From Namhaeicola sp039714555 (GTDB lineage: Bacteria; Bacteroidota; Bacteroidia; Flavobacteriales; Flavobacteriaceae): 64,000 nt of DNA. Position numbers and translations under genes: made by a program. Below the pieces are notes generated by a model. It was not told the origin of the DNA. It did not search any database and saw only the letters and a list, made by a program, of their open reading frames with translations. Of the stretch, positions 16,531 to 25,830 are shown one piece after another. The stretch is from assembly GCA_039714555.1 (NCBI GenBank), contig JBDLJB010000010.1, positions 1 to 64,000 of the forward strand. The letters run 5' to 3'. How positions within the stretch are numbered: the first letter of the stretch is position 1; each line of letters starts with the position of its first letter.

Positions 16531-17572
16531 TAATTTGATTTTAAAACAATTAAATAAACTTTCCTTACAAACAGCTTTTATAATTTTTATTGTACTTGTT
16601 GTGTTAATTTTTTTTTATTTCTTATTATTTGAGAATACATTTAATATTTTTAGTATCATTTTATTTAGTTTTAGTTCTTTATTTTTTATTTTTTTAATAA
16701 TTAAATACTTTCTACAAAAATTTTTTAATAAACAACTTAAAAGTATTTATGCTTCAACGTCTTTTATAAAAGATCTAAATCTCGAAAATAAAAAGCTTGA
16801 ACCTGATTTTGAATTATTTTTGAATAAAATAAAAGAATTTGTTGAAATTAAGCATCAAGAAATTGAAAAACTAAATACTCGAGATGATTTTAGAAAAGAA
16901 TTTTTAGGAAATGTTTCTCATGAATTAAAAACTCCGTTATTTACCGCTCAAGGTTATATTTTAACCATTTTGGATAATACAATTAAAAATAAAAAAACTC
17001 AAAAAAAATACTTAGAGAGAGCTAATGCAAGTATAGAGCGCTTAAATTTTATTGTAAAGGATCTGGATATGATTGCTAATTTAGAATCAGGAATGAAACT
17101 AAATTATGAAACCTTTAATATAATCAAACTAATTTCAGATATTTTTGAATTGTTAGAGATCAAAGCCGCTAAAAAGAATATTACTTTATCATTTGATAAA
17201 GTTTATGAATATCCTCTTTTGGTTAATGCAGATATCGAAAGGATCAAACAAGTATTGATCAATCTAATTTCCAATTCAATCAATTACGGAAAAAATAATG
17301 GTACGACCATAGTTAGTATTCAAATGTTTACCAAAACTAAATTCATTATTAAAATCACCGATGATGGAATTGGAATAGAAAAAAAACATTTACCCCGTAT
17401 TTTTGAACGTTTTTATAGAGTTGATAAAAGTAGATCGAGGGATGAAGGTGGTTCTGGTCTGGGACTTTCAATCGTTAAACATATTATTGAAGCACATAAG
17501 CAACATATATTTGTTAAAAGTGAAAAAAATATTGGTACCACTCTTTCCTTTACTTTAAATAAAGTAATTTAA
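16505..17572 (+). CDS. PhoR-like sensor histidine kinase
   Basis: A kinase of about 355 residues with two membrane helices (about 20-43 and 47-69) joined by a very short loop, so there is no periplasmic sensor domain. A linker follows, then the dimerisation H-box GNVSHELKTP with His139, and the ATPase domain with N-box NLISNSINY, G1 DDGIGI, F-box ERFYRVDKSR and G2 GSGLGLSIVKHI. Lack of a periplasmic domain is also a feature of PhoR, which senses through Pst/PhoU. It overlaps the response regulator by 26 nt. Start is uncertain: GTG 16505, or TTG 16520 (MKLNNLILKQ), which overlaps the regulator stop and looks more natural. Confidence 0.85.
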   Translation: MLVINLKLNNLILKQLNKLSLQTAFIIFIVLVVLIFFYFLLFENTFNIFSIILFSFSSLFFIFLIIKYFLQKFFNKQLKSIYASTSFIKDLNLENKKLEPDFELFLNKIKEFVEIKHQEIEKLNTRDDFRKEFLGNVSHELKTPLFTAQGYILTILDNTIKNKKTQKKYLERANASIERLNFIVKDLDMIANLESGMKLNYETFNIIKLISDIFELLEIKAAKKNITLSFDKVYEYPLLVNADIERIKQVLINLISNSINYGKNNGTTIVSIQMFTKTKFIIKITDDGIGIEKKHLPRIFERFYRVDKSRSRDEGGSGLGLSIVKHIIEAHKQHIFVKSEKNIGTTLSFTLNKVI

Positions 17573-17630
17573 TTTTAACTCATACTAAATAAGATGTTTA
17601 TATAATATTAAAACTTCGTTTTCAATATTT

Positions 17631-17675
17631 ATAATGTCAAGTTATTGTTTGGTTAATGTAAATATCATAACTTTG
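17631..17675 (+). promoter_or_regulatory. Promoter with phased hexamers upstream of the MORN-like gene
   Basis: The -7 element TAACTTTG (17668-17675) is an exact match. Upstream, ATAATG (17631-17636), TTATTG (17642-17647) and TTAATG (17653-17658) are spaced 11 bp apart, and the last ends 9 nt before the -7 box, the same distance as at the lipoprotein promoter. The hexamers match TTAACA poorly, so regulation by the PhoB-like protein is only a possibility. A TTTG at 17648-17651 could instead serve as a -33 box. Confidence 0.45.
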
Positions 17676-17728
17676 AGTAATAATAAATGGTTTTAAAGTT
17701 TATTTAAAAACTATAAAAATCTACTACT

Positions 17729-18076
17729 ATGAAAAAACATTTAATTTTATTCTTTGCAATTCTTACTGCCAGTATTATAAATGCACAAAAAATTAAACCA
17801 AAATTTGAGAAAGAGGGTAAACTTGTTAAAGCAACTTATTTTTATGATAGTGGTCAAATTAAACAACAAGGCTTTTTTAATGCAGAAAAGTTACATGATA
17901 AATGGGTTTCCTATGATATTTCAGGTAAAAAAACTGCTATCGCTTATTATGAAAATGGCATAAAAACAGGTACTTGGTTGTTTTTAGATAATGGAAAGGT
18001 TAAAGAGGTAACTTACAATTCAAATAAAATAATTGATGTTAAAAAATTAAAAGATTCAAGTTTGGCAGTTTATTAA
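17729..18076 (+). CDS. Secreted MORN-like repeat protein (paralogue)
   Basis: A 115-residue protein with a signal peptide (about 1-19, ending IINAQ) and MORN/YwqK-type beta-hairpin repeats: FYDSGQIKQQGF, then YYENGIKTGTWLF, then a VTYNSNK ending. It parallels the 114-residue protein at 10817-11161 repeat by repeat. It has its own promoter and a terminator that overlaps the convergent gene. Function unknown. Its position after the two-component genes and its phased hexamers suggest it may belong to the same regulon. Confidence 0.7.
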   Translation: MKKHLILFFAILTASIINAQKIKPKFEKEGKLVKATYFYDSGQIKQQGFFNAEKLHDKWVSYDISGKKTAIAYYENGIKTGTWLFLDNGKVKEVTYNSNKIIDVKKLKDSSLAVY

Positions 18077-18086
18077 AAACTAAACA

Positions 18087-19172
18087 TCAATTAAAAACAT
18101 CAAATAAAGTTACAAAATCAACAGTGTTTGATGTTTTTTTATTTATAAACCCTGTGTAATTTTTTATGCTACTTAACATACTGATCTTGAAATCTTTTTG
18201 AGAAGCAAATGGAGCGATTTTAAATTGCTCAAGATTTTTTGCCAAATATTCTTGCTCAAACTGACCGGGAGTAGGTATGAAAAAAGTTTTTTTGTTTAAT
18301 TTTTCCAGATCCATTATTGTAGAATATCCTGATCTTGTTAATATTATTTCGCTATCATTAATTGTATTTTGTAATTCATTCTTTAGCATAAAATTCACAA
18401 AAACTATATTATTCTTTTTAACGAATTCTTGCTTATTTGATATTACTCCACTTATAAATAATACATTCTTATGAAAATATTTTAATTCTGATATTAGTTT
18501 TTTTTCTAAAATTGTTCTTTGTGGCTCGGGCCCGGATAATAAGATCGCCAGGTCATATTTATATTCTTTTTCCTTATCTGATTTTATATAATTGAATCTA
18601 CTTAAAGGATTGATATATTTTAAACGAAGATCTGTATCTTTTATATGAGAAAGTTTTCCCGATAAATTTGGTTCAGTTTTGTAGTCAGGAATCCAACATT
18701 CATCAAATTTAGCAATGATCTTTTGATGTAATTTACTTGTTAAAAATGATGTGCTACCCGATAAAACATTTATTTGATGTGTTAAATAAACAGATGGAAT
18801 CTTATTTGATCTTACACCAAAACGATTGTCGGAAATAATGCCTTTGATATTTTCTTTTTTAACAATTTCATCAATTAATTGCTTTTCTTTTTTTACTGCT
18901 TTAATGATCTTCAACGAATCCAGTAGTAACCTATACTTTAACAAATTTCCATTTTTGGTATATTGAATATCATAAGAAGGAAGCTCATAACTTTTTAACT
19001 TTGGAAATTCTTTTTGTAACAATAACAAAGCGACTCCATCACTACAAATTACAGGTTCAAAACCTTGATCAATTAAAGCATTGATAATTGGAATACATCT
19101 TGTTGCATGACCTAACCCCCAATTTAAAGGGGCAATAATGATTTTTTTTTCTATATCTATTTTATTCTTCAC
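18087..19172 (-). CDS. GT-B fold glycosyltransferase (MurG/GT28-like)
   Basis: A 361-residue cytoplasmic or membrane-associated enzyme with the two-domain GT-B layout. The N-terminal loop APLNWGLGHATR (about 14-25) is the glycine-rich acceptor and diphosphate loop typical of GT28-type enzymes. The C-terminal half has the nucleotide-sugar site around TRSGYSTIMDLEKLNKKTFFIPTPGQ-type residues (shown in part), here ending GQFEQEYLA. No membrane helix is evident. It should transfer a sugar from a UDP donor to a lipid or glycan. Start is GTG at 19172. It follows purD by 59 nt and may be the last gene of the polysaccharide transcript. Donor and acceptor cannot be told. Confidence 0.75.
   Translation of the reverse strand: MKNKIDIEKKIIIAPLNWGLGHATRCIPIINALIDQGFEPVICSDGVALLLLQKEFPKLKSYELPSYDIQYTKNGNLLKYRLLLDSLKIIKAVKKEKQLIDEIVKKENIKGIISDNRFGVRSNKIPSVYLTHQINVLSGSTSFLTSKLHQKIIAKFDECWIPDYKTEPNLSGKLSHIKDTDLRLKYINPLSRFNYIKSDKEKEYKYDLAILLSGPEPQRTILEKKLISELKYFHKNVLFISGVISNKQEFVKKNNIVFVNFMLKNELQNTINDSEIILTRSGYSTIMDLEKLNKKTFFIPTPGQFEQEYLAKNLEQFKIAPFASQKDFKISMLSSIKNYTGFINKKTSNTVDFVTLFDVFN
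18093..18140 (+). terminator. Terminator lying inside the 3' end of a convergent gene
   Basis: AAAAACATCAAA (18093-18104) pairs with TTTGATGTTTTT (18127-18138), and the right arm runs into T residues. It terminates the MORN-like transcript while lying within the last codons of the glycosyltransferase on the other strand. Confidence 0.6.
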
Positions 19173-19231
19173 TCAAAATTTTTAAACGCAAAGAGTGCTA
19201 TGTTCATAGCCAAGTACACAAAGAAAAAAAA

Positions 19232-20503
19232 CTACAAATCAAAACCAATATCTTTTCGATAATTCATTTTATTAAAATGTATTTTATCAATATTTTGATA
19301 GGATTGTGCGAGTGCTTCTTTAAAATTATTTCCAAAAGAGGTTACTGCTAAAACTCTACCTCCATTTGTAAGAATTTTATCGTTTAACAATTTCGTTCCG
19401 GCATGAAAAACTATTGAATTATCTACATTTTCTAATCCTAAAATTTCTTTTCCTTTTTCATAATTTTCTGGATATCCACCCGAAACCATCATTACTGTGG
19501 TAGCAGATCTTTCATCTATTTCAAGATTGAATTTATTTAATTCTTTCTCAGCAGTAGCGATAAATAATTCAACTAAATCCGACTTAATTCTTGGAATTAC
19601 AACTTCAGTTTCAGGATCACCCATACGAACATTGTATTCAATCACATAAGGTTCATTATTTACCCTGATCAACCCGATAAAAATAAATCCTACATAAGGT
19701 ATCTTATCAGCTTTTAAACCGTTAATAGTGGGCTTAATTATTCTTTCCTCTACTTTTGTTAAGAATTCATTATCTGCAAAAGGAACCGGTGAAATAGCTC
19801 CCATCCCGCCAGTATTTAAACCTTTGTCACCTTCACCTATTCTTTTATAATCTTTAGCATTGGGTAAGATCACATAATTCTTACTATCGGTTAATACAAA
19901 AGAGCTCATTTCTATACCATCTAAAAATTCTTCAATTACAACTTTTGAACTCGCTTTTCCAAATTTTTGCTGCGTAAGCATCTCTTCTAACTCTTTTTTT
20001 GCTGCTTGTAAGTTATTTAAGATCAAAACTCCTTTACCGGCAGCCAAACCATCGGCTTTTAAAACATAAGGAGGATTTAAACTTTCTAAAAAATCAAACC
20101 CTTTTTGAAGTGTTTTTTCTGTAAAACTTTGATATTTTGCTGTTGGAATTTTATGTCGAACCATAAATTCTTTTGCAAACTCTTTACTACCTTCAAGTTG
20201 TGCTGCAAATTTTTGCGGACCAATCACAGGGATATTTTTCAATTCTTTATCAGAAAGGAAAAAATCGTGAATTCCGTTTACCAGAGGATCTTCCGGACCA
20301 ACTATTAGCATTTCAATTTTATTTTCTAATACAGCTTTTTTAATTGCCTTAAAATCATTTACTGATAATTGTAAATTAACACCAAAGTTTTTTGTTCCTG
20401 CATTACCAGGGGCAATAAATAATTGTTCTATTTTATTACTTTGAGCAATCTTCCATGCCAAAGTGCTTTCTCTACCTCCTGATCCTAAAATTAGTATGTT
20501 CAT
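19232..20503 (-). CDS. purD: Phosphoribosylamine-glycine ligase
   Basis: A 423-residue ATP-grasp enzyme, the usual length for PurD, which joins glycine to 5-phosphoribosylamine in the second step of purine synthesis. The N-terminal motif LILGSGGRESTLAW, the central PYVLKADGLAAGKGV ATP-grasp segment, the GEGDKGLNTGGMGA loop and the NVRMGDPETE metal site are all present. It starts 10 nt after the end of the phosphoglycosyltransferase gene at 20514, so it is apparently carried at the tail of the surface polysaccharide operon. Confidence 0.97.
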   Translation of the reverse strand: MNILILGSGGRESTLAWKIAQSNKIEQLFIAPGNAGTKNFGVNLQLSVNDFKAIKKAVLENKIEMLIVGPEDPLVNGIHDFFLSDKELKNIPVIGPQKFAAQLEGSKEFAKEFMVRHKIPTAKYQSFTEKTLQKGFDFLESLNPPYVLKADGLAAGKGVLILNNLQAAKKELEEMLTQQKFGKASSKVVIEEFLDGIEMSSFVLTDSKNYVILPNAKDYKRIGEGDKGLNTGGMGAISPVPFADNEFLTKVEERIIKPTINGLKADKIPYVGFIFIGLIRVNNEPYVIEYNVRMGDPETEVVIPRIKSDLVELFIATAEKELNKFNLEIDERSATTVMMVSGGYPENYEKGKEILGLENVDNSIVFHAGTKLLNDKILTNGGRVLAVTSFGNNFKEALAQSYQNIDKIHFNKMNYRKDIGFDL

Positions 20504-20513
20504 TTTTTAAATT

Positions 20514-21866
20514 TTAATAAGCTTTTTCTTCTCCTTTAAAAATGTTTAAAATTGTTTGCCAGATTATTTTCAGATCTAACATAAATGACCAATTTTCAAT
20601 ATAAAATATATCGAGTTTAATACGATTTTTCATATCATCATCTTTTTCTACTTCTCCTCTATAACCTCTAACTTGAGCCAATCCTGTTATTCCCGGTTTT
20701 ACAAAATGCCTAACCATAAATTTATCAACAATCTTAGCATACTTTTGAGTTTGACTTAACATGTGAGGCCTAGGCCCAACAACACTCATATCTCCAATCA
20801 AAACATTATAAAATTGGGGCAATTCATCAATACTTGTTTTGCGTATAAATTTTCCAACTTTTGTTACCCTGTTATCTCGCTTAGTAGCTTGTATTAATTC
20901 AGATTGGTCATTCAAATACATCGACCTATATTTATAACAAACAAACTGATCTCCATTTAATCCATCTCTAATTTGTTTAAAAAAAATAGGCCCTTTTGAA
21001 TCTAATTTAATTATAATAAATAAAACCGGGGTTAGCCATGATAATACAAAAATAATAATAAAAATAGAGATAATAATATCTACAAAACGTTTAAAAAATT
21101 TATTTACAGGGTCATCAAAAGGTATTTTACGAAGTGCTAAAACAGGAAGGAAATCAAAGTATTCAACAACCATTTTTGTAGTATAAATATTCTTAGCATC
21201 GGGAAGTAGTTTTAAAACAATTAAATTATTATCAGCAAATTCAATATATGTTTCAATCTGAGTTTTTGTTAGATTAGAAATTGAACAATAAACCTCATCT
21301 ACTACATTATTTAATAAATAATCAAAAGAAGATGAAATTTTTCCTAAGTAATTAGATTTATTTGTTTTTTTATCACAGAAATAACCTAAAATACGATACC
21401 CTAATTCAGGATGTTCATCAAAAAAATTTGAAATGTTTTCAACACTTTTACTTGATCCTACAAAAACAACATTTCTAAAATTACCACCTTCAATTCTGTA
21501 TTTTTTTAATGCATATAAATAAAATGTCCTAAAAATAGTAATGGCTATGAAAATATAAATCAATATTCTTATATGTTCAACAGAATTAATAGGCTTATTT
21601 GTTAAACTATAATAAGCAAAATAAACAAATGTGAAAATAAGAAATTGCATGAATAAGCGAGAAATTACATCAACATTTTTATTATATCTACCAATGTTAT
21701 AAAAATTAAGGTGGTAAGAAATAATAAGCCAGCTAAGATTGGTAAATGTAATGTGCCAGAATCCGGAATAAGCTTCCTTTAAAAATATTTTTAAAACTAA
21801 ATTTATAATAACAAGGTTTGCTATTATAGAAATAGGTTTAATATAAATAGAGTAACGTTTTTTCAT
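20514..21866 (-). CDS. Polyprenyl-phosphate glycosylphosphotransferase (initiating), copy 2
   Basis: A 450-residue integral membrane enzyme of the WbaP/WcaJ type, which loads the first sugar-1-phosphate onto undecaprenyl phosphate. Four or five N-terminal helices (to about 130), a soluble CoA-binding-like middle domain, a further membrane helix near 270, and the catalytic domain with FKQIRDGLNG, YKYRSM, TSIDELPQ and DMSVVGPRPH. The conserved Asp-Glu and Arg-Pro-His residues are intact. It is a tandem paralogue of the next gene upstream, with the same length and layout. Its stop is 10 nt from purD. Sugar specificity (glucose, galactose or another) is not readable. Confidence 0.9.
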   Translation of the reverse strand: MKKRYSIYIKPISIIANLVIINLVLKIFLKEAYSGFWHITFTNLSWLIISYHLNFYNIGRYNKNVDVISRLFMQFLIFTFVYFAYYSLTNKPINSVEHIRILIYIFIAITIFRTFYLYALKKYRIEGGNFRNVVFVGSSKSVENISNFFDEHPELGYRILGYFCDKKTNKSNYLGKISSSFDYLLNNVVDEVYCSISNLTKTQIETYIEFADNNLIVLKLLPDAKNIYTTKMVVEYFDFLPVLALRKIPFDDPVNKFFKRFVDIIISIFIIIFVLSWLTPVLFIIIKLDSKGPIFFKQIRDGLNGDQFVCYKYRSMYLNDQSELIQATKRDNRVTKVGKFIRKTSIDELPQFYNVLIGDMSVVGPRPHMLSQTQKYAKIVDKFMVRHFVKPGITGLAQVRGYRGEVEKDDDMKNRIKLDIFYIENWSFMLDLKIIWQTILNIFKGEEKAY

Positions 21867-21941
21867 ATGATGACTCTTGCAAATATAAAGTAATTGTTAG
21901 AGACAATCCATTAATAAAAAAAATGAGTTTATAATATAGGG

Positions 21942-23312
21942 TTAATAAGCATTATTTTCGCCTTTAATAGCATTAAAAACAGTTTGAACTATTATTTTAA
22001 AGTCTAATAACATTGACCAATTCTCTATATAAAATCTATCAATTCTTGATCTAGAACGCATTTGATCTACAGTTTCTGTCTCTCCTCTAAACCCTCTCAC
22101 TTGAGATAAACCGGTAATTCCAGGCTTTACAAAATGACGAACCATGTATTTGTCAATTTTTTTTGAATAAAAATTAGTTTGGCTTACCATGTGAGGGCGA
22201 GGGCCAACAACCGACATTTCACCTTTAAAAACATTTATAAACTGAGGTAATTCATCAATACTGCTTTTTCGAATAAATGAACCAATCTTAGTTACTCTAG
22301 GATCATTTCTTTTTGCTTGAATATCTTCTGATTGCATATTAACTCCCATAGATCGAAATTTATAAACTCCAAACTCTTTGTTATCAAGTCCGTTTCTTTT
22401 TTGTTTAAAAAATATTGGACCCTTAGATTCTTGTTTAATAAAAAAACCTAAAATTGGAACTAACCATGACAATATAAATACAGTAACCAGAGATGAAAAT
22501 GTGATATCAAATATTCTTTTCGACCATTTAATGACCGAATCTTCAAAAGGATTTTCTCTTAAGGCTAATATTGGAAGAAAATCATGATATTGAAGAGCAA
22601 AACTTTTTCCGTAGACACCTTTTGATTCGGGTATAAATTTTATAACTTTCAAATTGTTTTCTGCAAAATCAATTAGACACTTTAGCTCTTTTTTATTAAG
22701 TTCACCTACAGTACAATAGATCTCATCTACTTCATTTTGTAAAACAAATTCTTTGACATCCCTAATTTTACCTTTGATGTTTTTTTTATCTTTTGATTTA
22801 TCAGAGAAAAAACCTAAGAATTGATAACCAAATTCTGATTTTTGTTTAAAAATTTTATGCAATAATTTAGAATTCTCTTGATAGCCAACTATAATAACTT
22901 TTCTACAATTTCCACCTAAACTTCTGTAGTTTCGTATGGCAAAATAAAAAATTAAGCGCATTACAAATAACAAAGAAGATAAAATAAAGAAGAAACTTAA
23001 GATTCCTTTTTTATCGAGTAATAAGTAGGACCATGCAAATAAAGAGGAGAATAAAAGAAAAAATAGAGTGATTTGGTTTGTTAAATTTCTTATAATTCGA
23101 GCCAAACGTGTATATCTAAATACTTTATAAATTTTAAGAATATAAGATAATATTAACCAGCCAATATTTGCTACAAAAAGAAAACGCAAATCTTTTGTTG
23201 CATCAGACATATAACCTGGCTCAAACACCATGAAATGAAGTAATAAATTTAGAATTAATAAATCTAAGAAAACCTTTAACGGTCTAATGTATTTACTGTA
23301 ACCTTTATCCAC
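21942..23312 (-). CDS. Polyprenyl-phosphate glycosylphosphotransferase (initiating), copy 1
   Basis: A 456-residue membrane phosphoglycosyltransferase with the same build as the downstream gene: N-terminal helices, middle domain, a reentrant or transmembrane helix, and catalytic motifs FKQKRNGLDN, YKFRSM, SSIDELPQ and EMSVVGPRPH. Both copies retain the catalytic residues, so both are likely active. The 75-nt gap between them has no terminator. In known systems one such enzyme starts each polysaccharide; two may start two different polymers or be interchangeable. Confidence 0.9.
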   Translation of the reverse strand: MDKGYSKYIRPLKVFLDLLILNLLLHFMVFEPGYMSDATKDLRFLFVANIGWLILSYILKIYKVFRYTRLARIIRNLTNQITLFFLLFSSLFAWSYLLLDKKGILSFFFILSSLLFVMRLIFYFAIRNYRSLGGNCRKVIIVGYQENSKLLHKIFKQKSEFGYQFLGFFSDKSKDKKNIKGKIRDVKEFVLQNEVDEIYCTVGELNKKELKCLIDFAENNLKVIKFIPESKGVYGKSFALQYHDFLPILALRENPFEDSVIKWSKRIFDITFSSLVTVFILSWLVPILGFFIKQESKGPIFFKQKRNGLDNKEFGVYKFRSMGVNMQSEDIQAKRNDPRVTKIGSFIRKSSIDELPQFINVFKGEMSVVGPRPHMVSQTNFYSKKIDKYMVRHFVKPGITGLSQVRGFRGETETVDQMRSRSRIDRFYIENWSMLLDFKIIVQTVFNAIKGENNAY

Positions 23313-23378
23313 TTGATATTAGCAATTTTTATTAAGGAGAGGGTGCAAATTTAATTAATAATTTTAAAATATAATGTT

Positions 23379-24614
23379 TTATTCGATTCTTTTATAATTA
23401 TAGAAACCAAACAGATTAATTAAAAAGAAAAATAGCATAGCACCAGTTTGTCTTTCTATTATATTTTCTGTTAAAAAATTTAAGCTAAAAAAAATTAAAA
23501 TTGCTATAAACATATAATCTTTATTTTTAATAGCAATTTTATAATTAAAGATTAGAAAGTAAAATAATAATAAAAATCCAATAATACCTACACCTAACCA
23601 AATACTTAAATATTGATTATGAGCATTATAATTCTTTTTCAATAATATAGGAGACTTGTCCTTATAGCCTTCATGCAAAACTGACTTCACATCTCCAATA
23701 CCATAACCAAAAACCGGTGCTTCCTTAATTTTTTCAATCGCTGTTTGCCAAATAGCCACATGTATTTGTGATGAATTACGATAATCTAAATTTTCTAAAG
23801 AATACGTTTTTAATAAAAATAACTCTTTAAAACGGGCGTTTACCTGAGGTATAAATAAAATTGATATATATAAAAATGTAAAGATTAAAATACTAATAAA
23901 AAAAGTTTGTGATTTATTTTTTGAATGAATATAAAGAATTATTATGCTTGTTACGAGTAAAGATAAAATTACTGCCTTACTTGACATAAGTAATAGTGTA
24001 ATAATAAAAATTGATTGAAAAATTAGCACTGTATAAAAAAATAATTTATTTTTCTTAAACGATATTTTACCTATTCTCAATACATTAATTATCGAAATAG
24101 CAATGAAAATAGAGAGGTATATAGGATGTTTACCCCATATTGGCATATCAATCAATGATTTTCTAAATGAAAATATGGAAAAGTAATCTAAAGCAGGATT
24201 ATCTGGATGTGGTGCAAAAAATAAAAAGATATAATAAAGTAATAAAAATAAGATAGTAGAAATACTAAAAAGATTTAAAGTTATGTAAATTACCTTTTTT
24301 TTGATGTTATATTTTGCCAAGAGAATATAAAAAATTAATGGAAAAATAATAATTAATATAGCAGGACCTAATTTTCTAAAGGCATTACTAAGATCTGAAG
24401 AATAAAATAATGATATAATTAAAGCAAAAAATAAAACAGAATTAATCAAAAATGGTTTTAATAAAATCTTTTTAGTGGGGGTTTTTAAAAAATATATAAA
24501 ACTTGTTAAAGAAATTATAACTATTAATACTCCTGTAAGATTATTAGGCATTATCGGTAATAAGCCAAAAGATATAATACTGTAATTAACAAGATTCTCA
24601 ATTTTTAATTTCAT
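23379..24614 (-). CDS. O-antigen ligase/Wzy_C family membrane protein
   Basis: A 411-residue protein with about ten hydrophobic helices and one long periplasmic loop. The loop holds a VFGYGIGDVKS segment followed by NAHNQYLSIWLGVGIIG, the signature of the Wzy_C/O-antigen ligase family, where His is important. Members either ligate polymer to lipid A core (WaaL) or polymerise repeat units (Wzy); the two cannot be separated by sequence. A Wzy-like gene is already present at 27457, so ligation is the more likely role. It overlaps the WcaI-like gene by 17 nt. Confidence 0.8.
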   Translation of the reverse strand: MKLKIENLVNYSIISFGLLPIMPNNLTGVLIVIISLTSFIYFLKTPTKKILLKPFLINSVLFFALIISLFYSSDLSNAFRKLGPAILIIIFPLIFYILLAKYNIKKKVIYITLNLFSISTILFLLLYYIFLFFAPHPDNPALDYFSIFSFRKSLIDMPIWGKHPIYLSIFIAISIINVLRIGKISFKKNKLFFYTVLIFQSIFIITLLLMSSKAVILSLLVTSIIILYIHSKNKSQTFFISILIFTFLYISILFIPQVNARFKELFLLKTYSLENLDYRNSSQIHVAIWQTAIEKIKEAPVFGYGIGDVKSVLHEGYKDKSPILLKKNYNAHNQYLSIWLGVGIIGFLLLFYFLIFNYKIAIKNKDYMFIAILIFFSLNFLTENIIERQTGAMLFFFLINLFGFYNYKRIE

Positions 24615-25830
24615 TTATTTGTCTCAATTTTTCTTCAAAATTATCTAGAATAATTTTACCTGAAAAGGAACTAATGACATGTTCTCTAGCATGTTTACCT
24701 ATTTCTAATCCTTCTTCCTTTTTAAAAATCATATTTTTAATTTTCTTAGTAACTAATCTAAAATCAGATGATTTATAAAAGTAACCTAAATTATACAATT
24801 TAAACAATTTAGCAACTTCAGAATTTTGATTTCCTGTAACTAAAGAAGGTACTTCACTAGCCATCATACCTAATACTTTTGATGGCATTACCGTATCTAC
24901 CACGTCGCCTTTTTGAAATAAAAGATGCAGATCTGCCGAACATAATAAATTATTTAACTCTTTTAAGGGTACGGGATCAAAATGTTTAACATTTTTAAAT
25001 CCCTTTGTTTGTTCAATTAGCTTATGTTTATTTGAACCGTTCCCAACAATAATGAATTCTATTTGATCATTTTCTTTAAAATAATCAGTAACTCTTAAAA
25101 ATAAACTCCAGTCTTGTTTAGCTCCAATATTTCCTGAATATAAAATTTTAAACTTATCGCCAGACATATAATTGTGTTGCTTAGCTTTGAGTGGATCAAT
25201 TGTATCATTATCAATCCAGTTTGGGAAATAATATGTTTTACTGTTAGATTTCTTTTTTAATTTCTCTATCATTCCATAGCTGATTGTACTAACAATATCG
25301 GCCGAGTCTAAAAGTTTTCTCTCAAAATTGAATAATCTTTTTGACAGAAATTTCATTAAGCTGTTATTTGAAGAAATTCCAGACTCCAAAGCAACATCAA
25401 ATTCAAAATCCTGAATATGAATCCAATGTTTTGCATTGATTCGTTTTGCTAAATTTTTCCCCAACCAGGCTGAACTTGTAAAAGGAATTACACTAAGTAC
25501 AATATCAGTTTGTTTAATTTTCTTTGTATTAAAAGTGCTACCTAAAGTAAAATCGATAATGTGGAAGATTCTTTTAATAAATGATGGGTTTTTAGGTACA
25601 AATTGTTTATATCGTAAAATTTTTATCCCGTTATGATCTTCTTCTATAAAGATCTTTTTGTTTTTATAATCTTTAGATATTTCCCATTTAGGGTAATATG
25701 GAAAACCTGTAATAACTGTAATATTCCAGCCGAGTTTTTGTAAATATTCAGCCATTTGAGTGCTGTATAATCCTATAGCAGTATCTTCCGGATGATAGTT
25801 TAGACTTATTATTGTAATTGATTTATTCAA
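24598..25830 (-). CDS. WcaI-like family 4 glycosyltransferase
   Basis: A 410-residue GT-B enzyme of the WcaI subgroup (colanic-acid-type clusters). The N-terminal ISLNYHPEDTAIGLYST motif and the FPYYPKW segment are characteristic, and the C-terminal donor site has MPSKVLGMMASEVPSLV, with the expected Glu/Ser-rich loop. It should add a sugar to the growing lipid-linked repeat unit on the inner face of the membrane. It overlaps the WcaF-like gene by 8 nt and the ligase gene by 17 nt, so translation is probably coupled. Confidence 0.85.
   Translation of the reverse strand: MNKSITIISLNYHPEDTAIGLYSTQMAEYLQKLGWNITVITGFPYYPKWEISKDYKNKKIFIEEDHNGIKILRYKQFVPKNPSFIKRIFHIIDFTLGSTFNTKKIKQTDIVLSVIPFTSSAWLGKNLAKRINAKHWIHIQDFEFDVALESGISSNNSLMKFLSKRLFNFERKLLDSADIVSTISYGMIEKLKKKSNSKTYYFPNWIDNDTIDPLKAKQHNYMSGDKFKILYSGNIGAKQDWSLFLRVTDYFKENDQIEFIIVGNGSNKHKLIEQTKGFKNVKHFDPVPLKELNNLLCSADLHLLFQKGDVVDTVMPSKVLGMMASEVPSLVTGNQNSEVAKLFKLYNLGYFYKSSDFRLVTKKIKNMIFKKEEGLEIGKHAREHVISSFSGKIILDNFEEKLRQINEIKN

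Noticed and set aside
19183..19223. Short AACGCAAAG/ACACAAAG-like repeats between purD and the glycosyltransferase
   Set aside because: Too short and degenerate to call a repeat family, and not seen elsewhere in the window.
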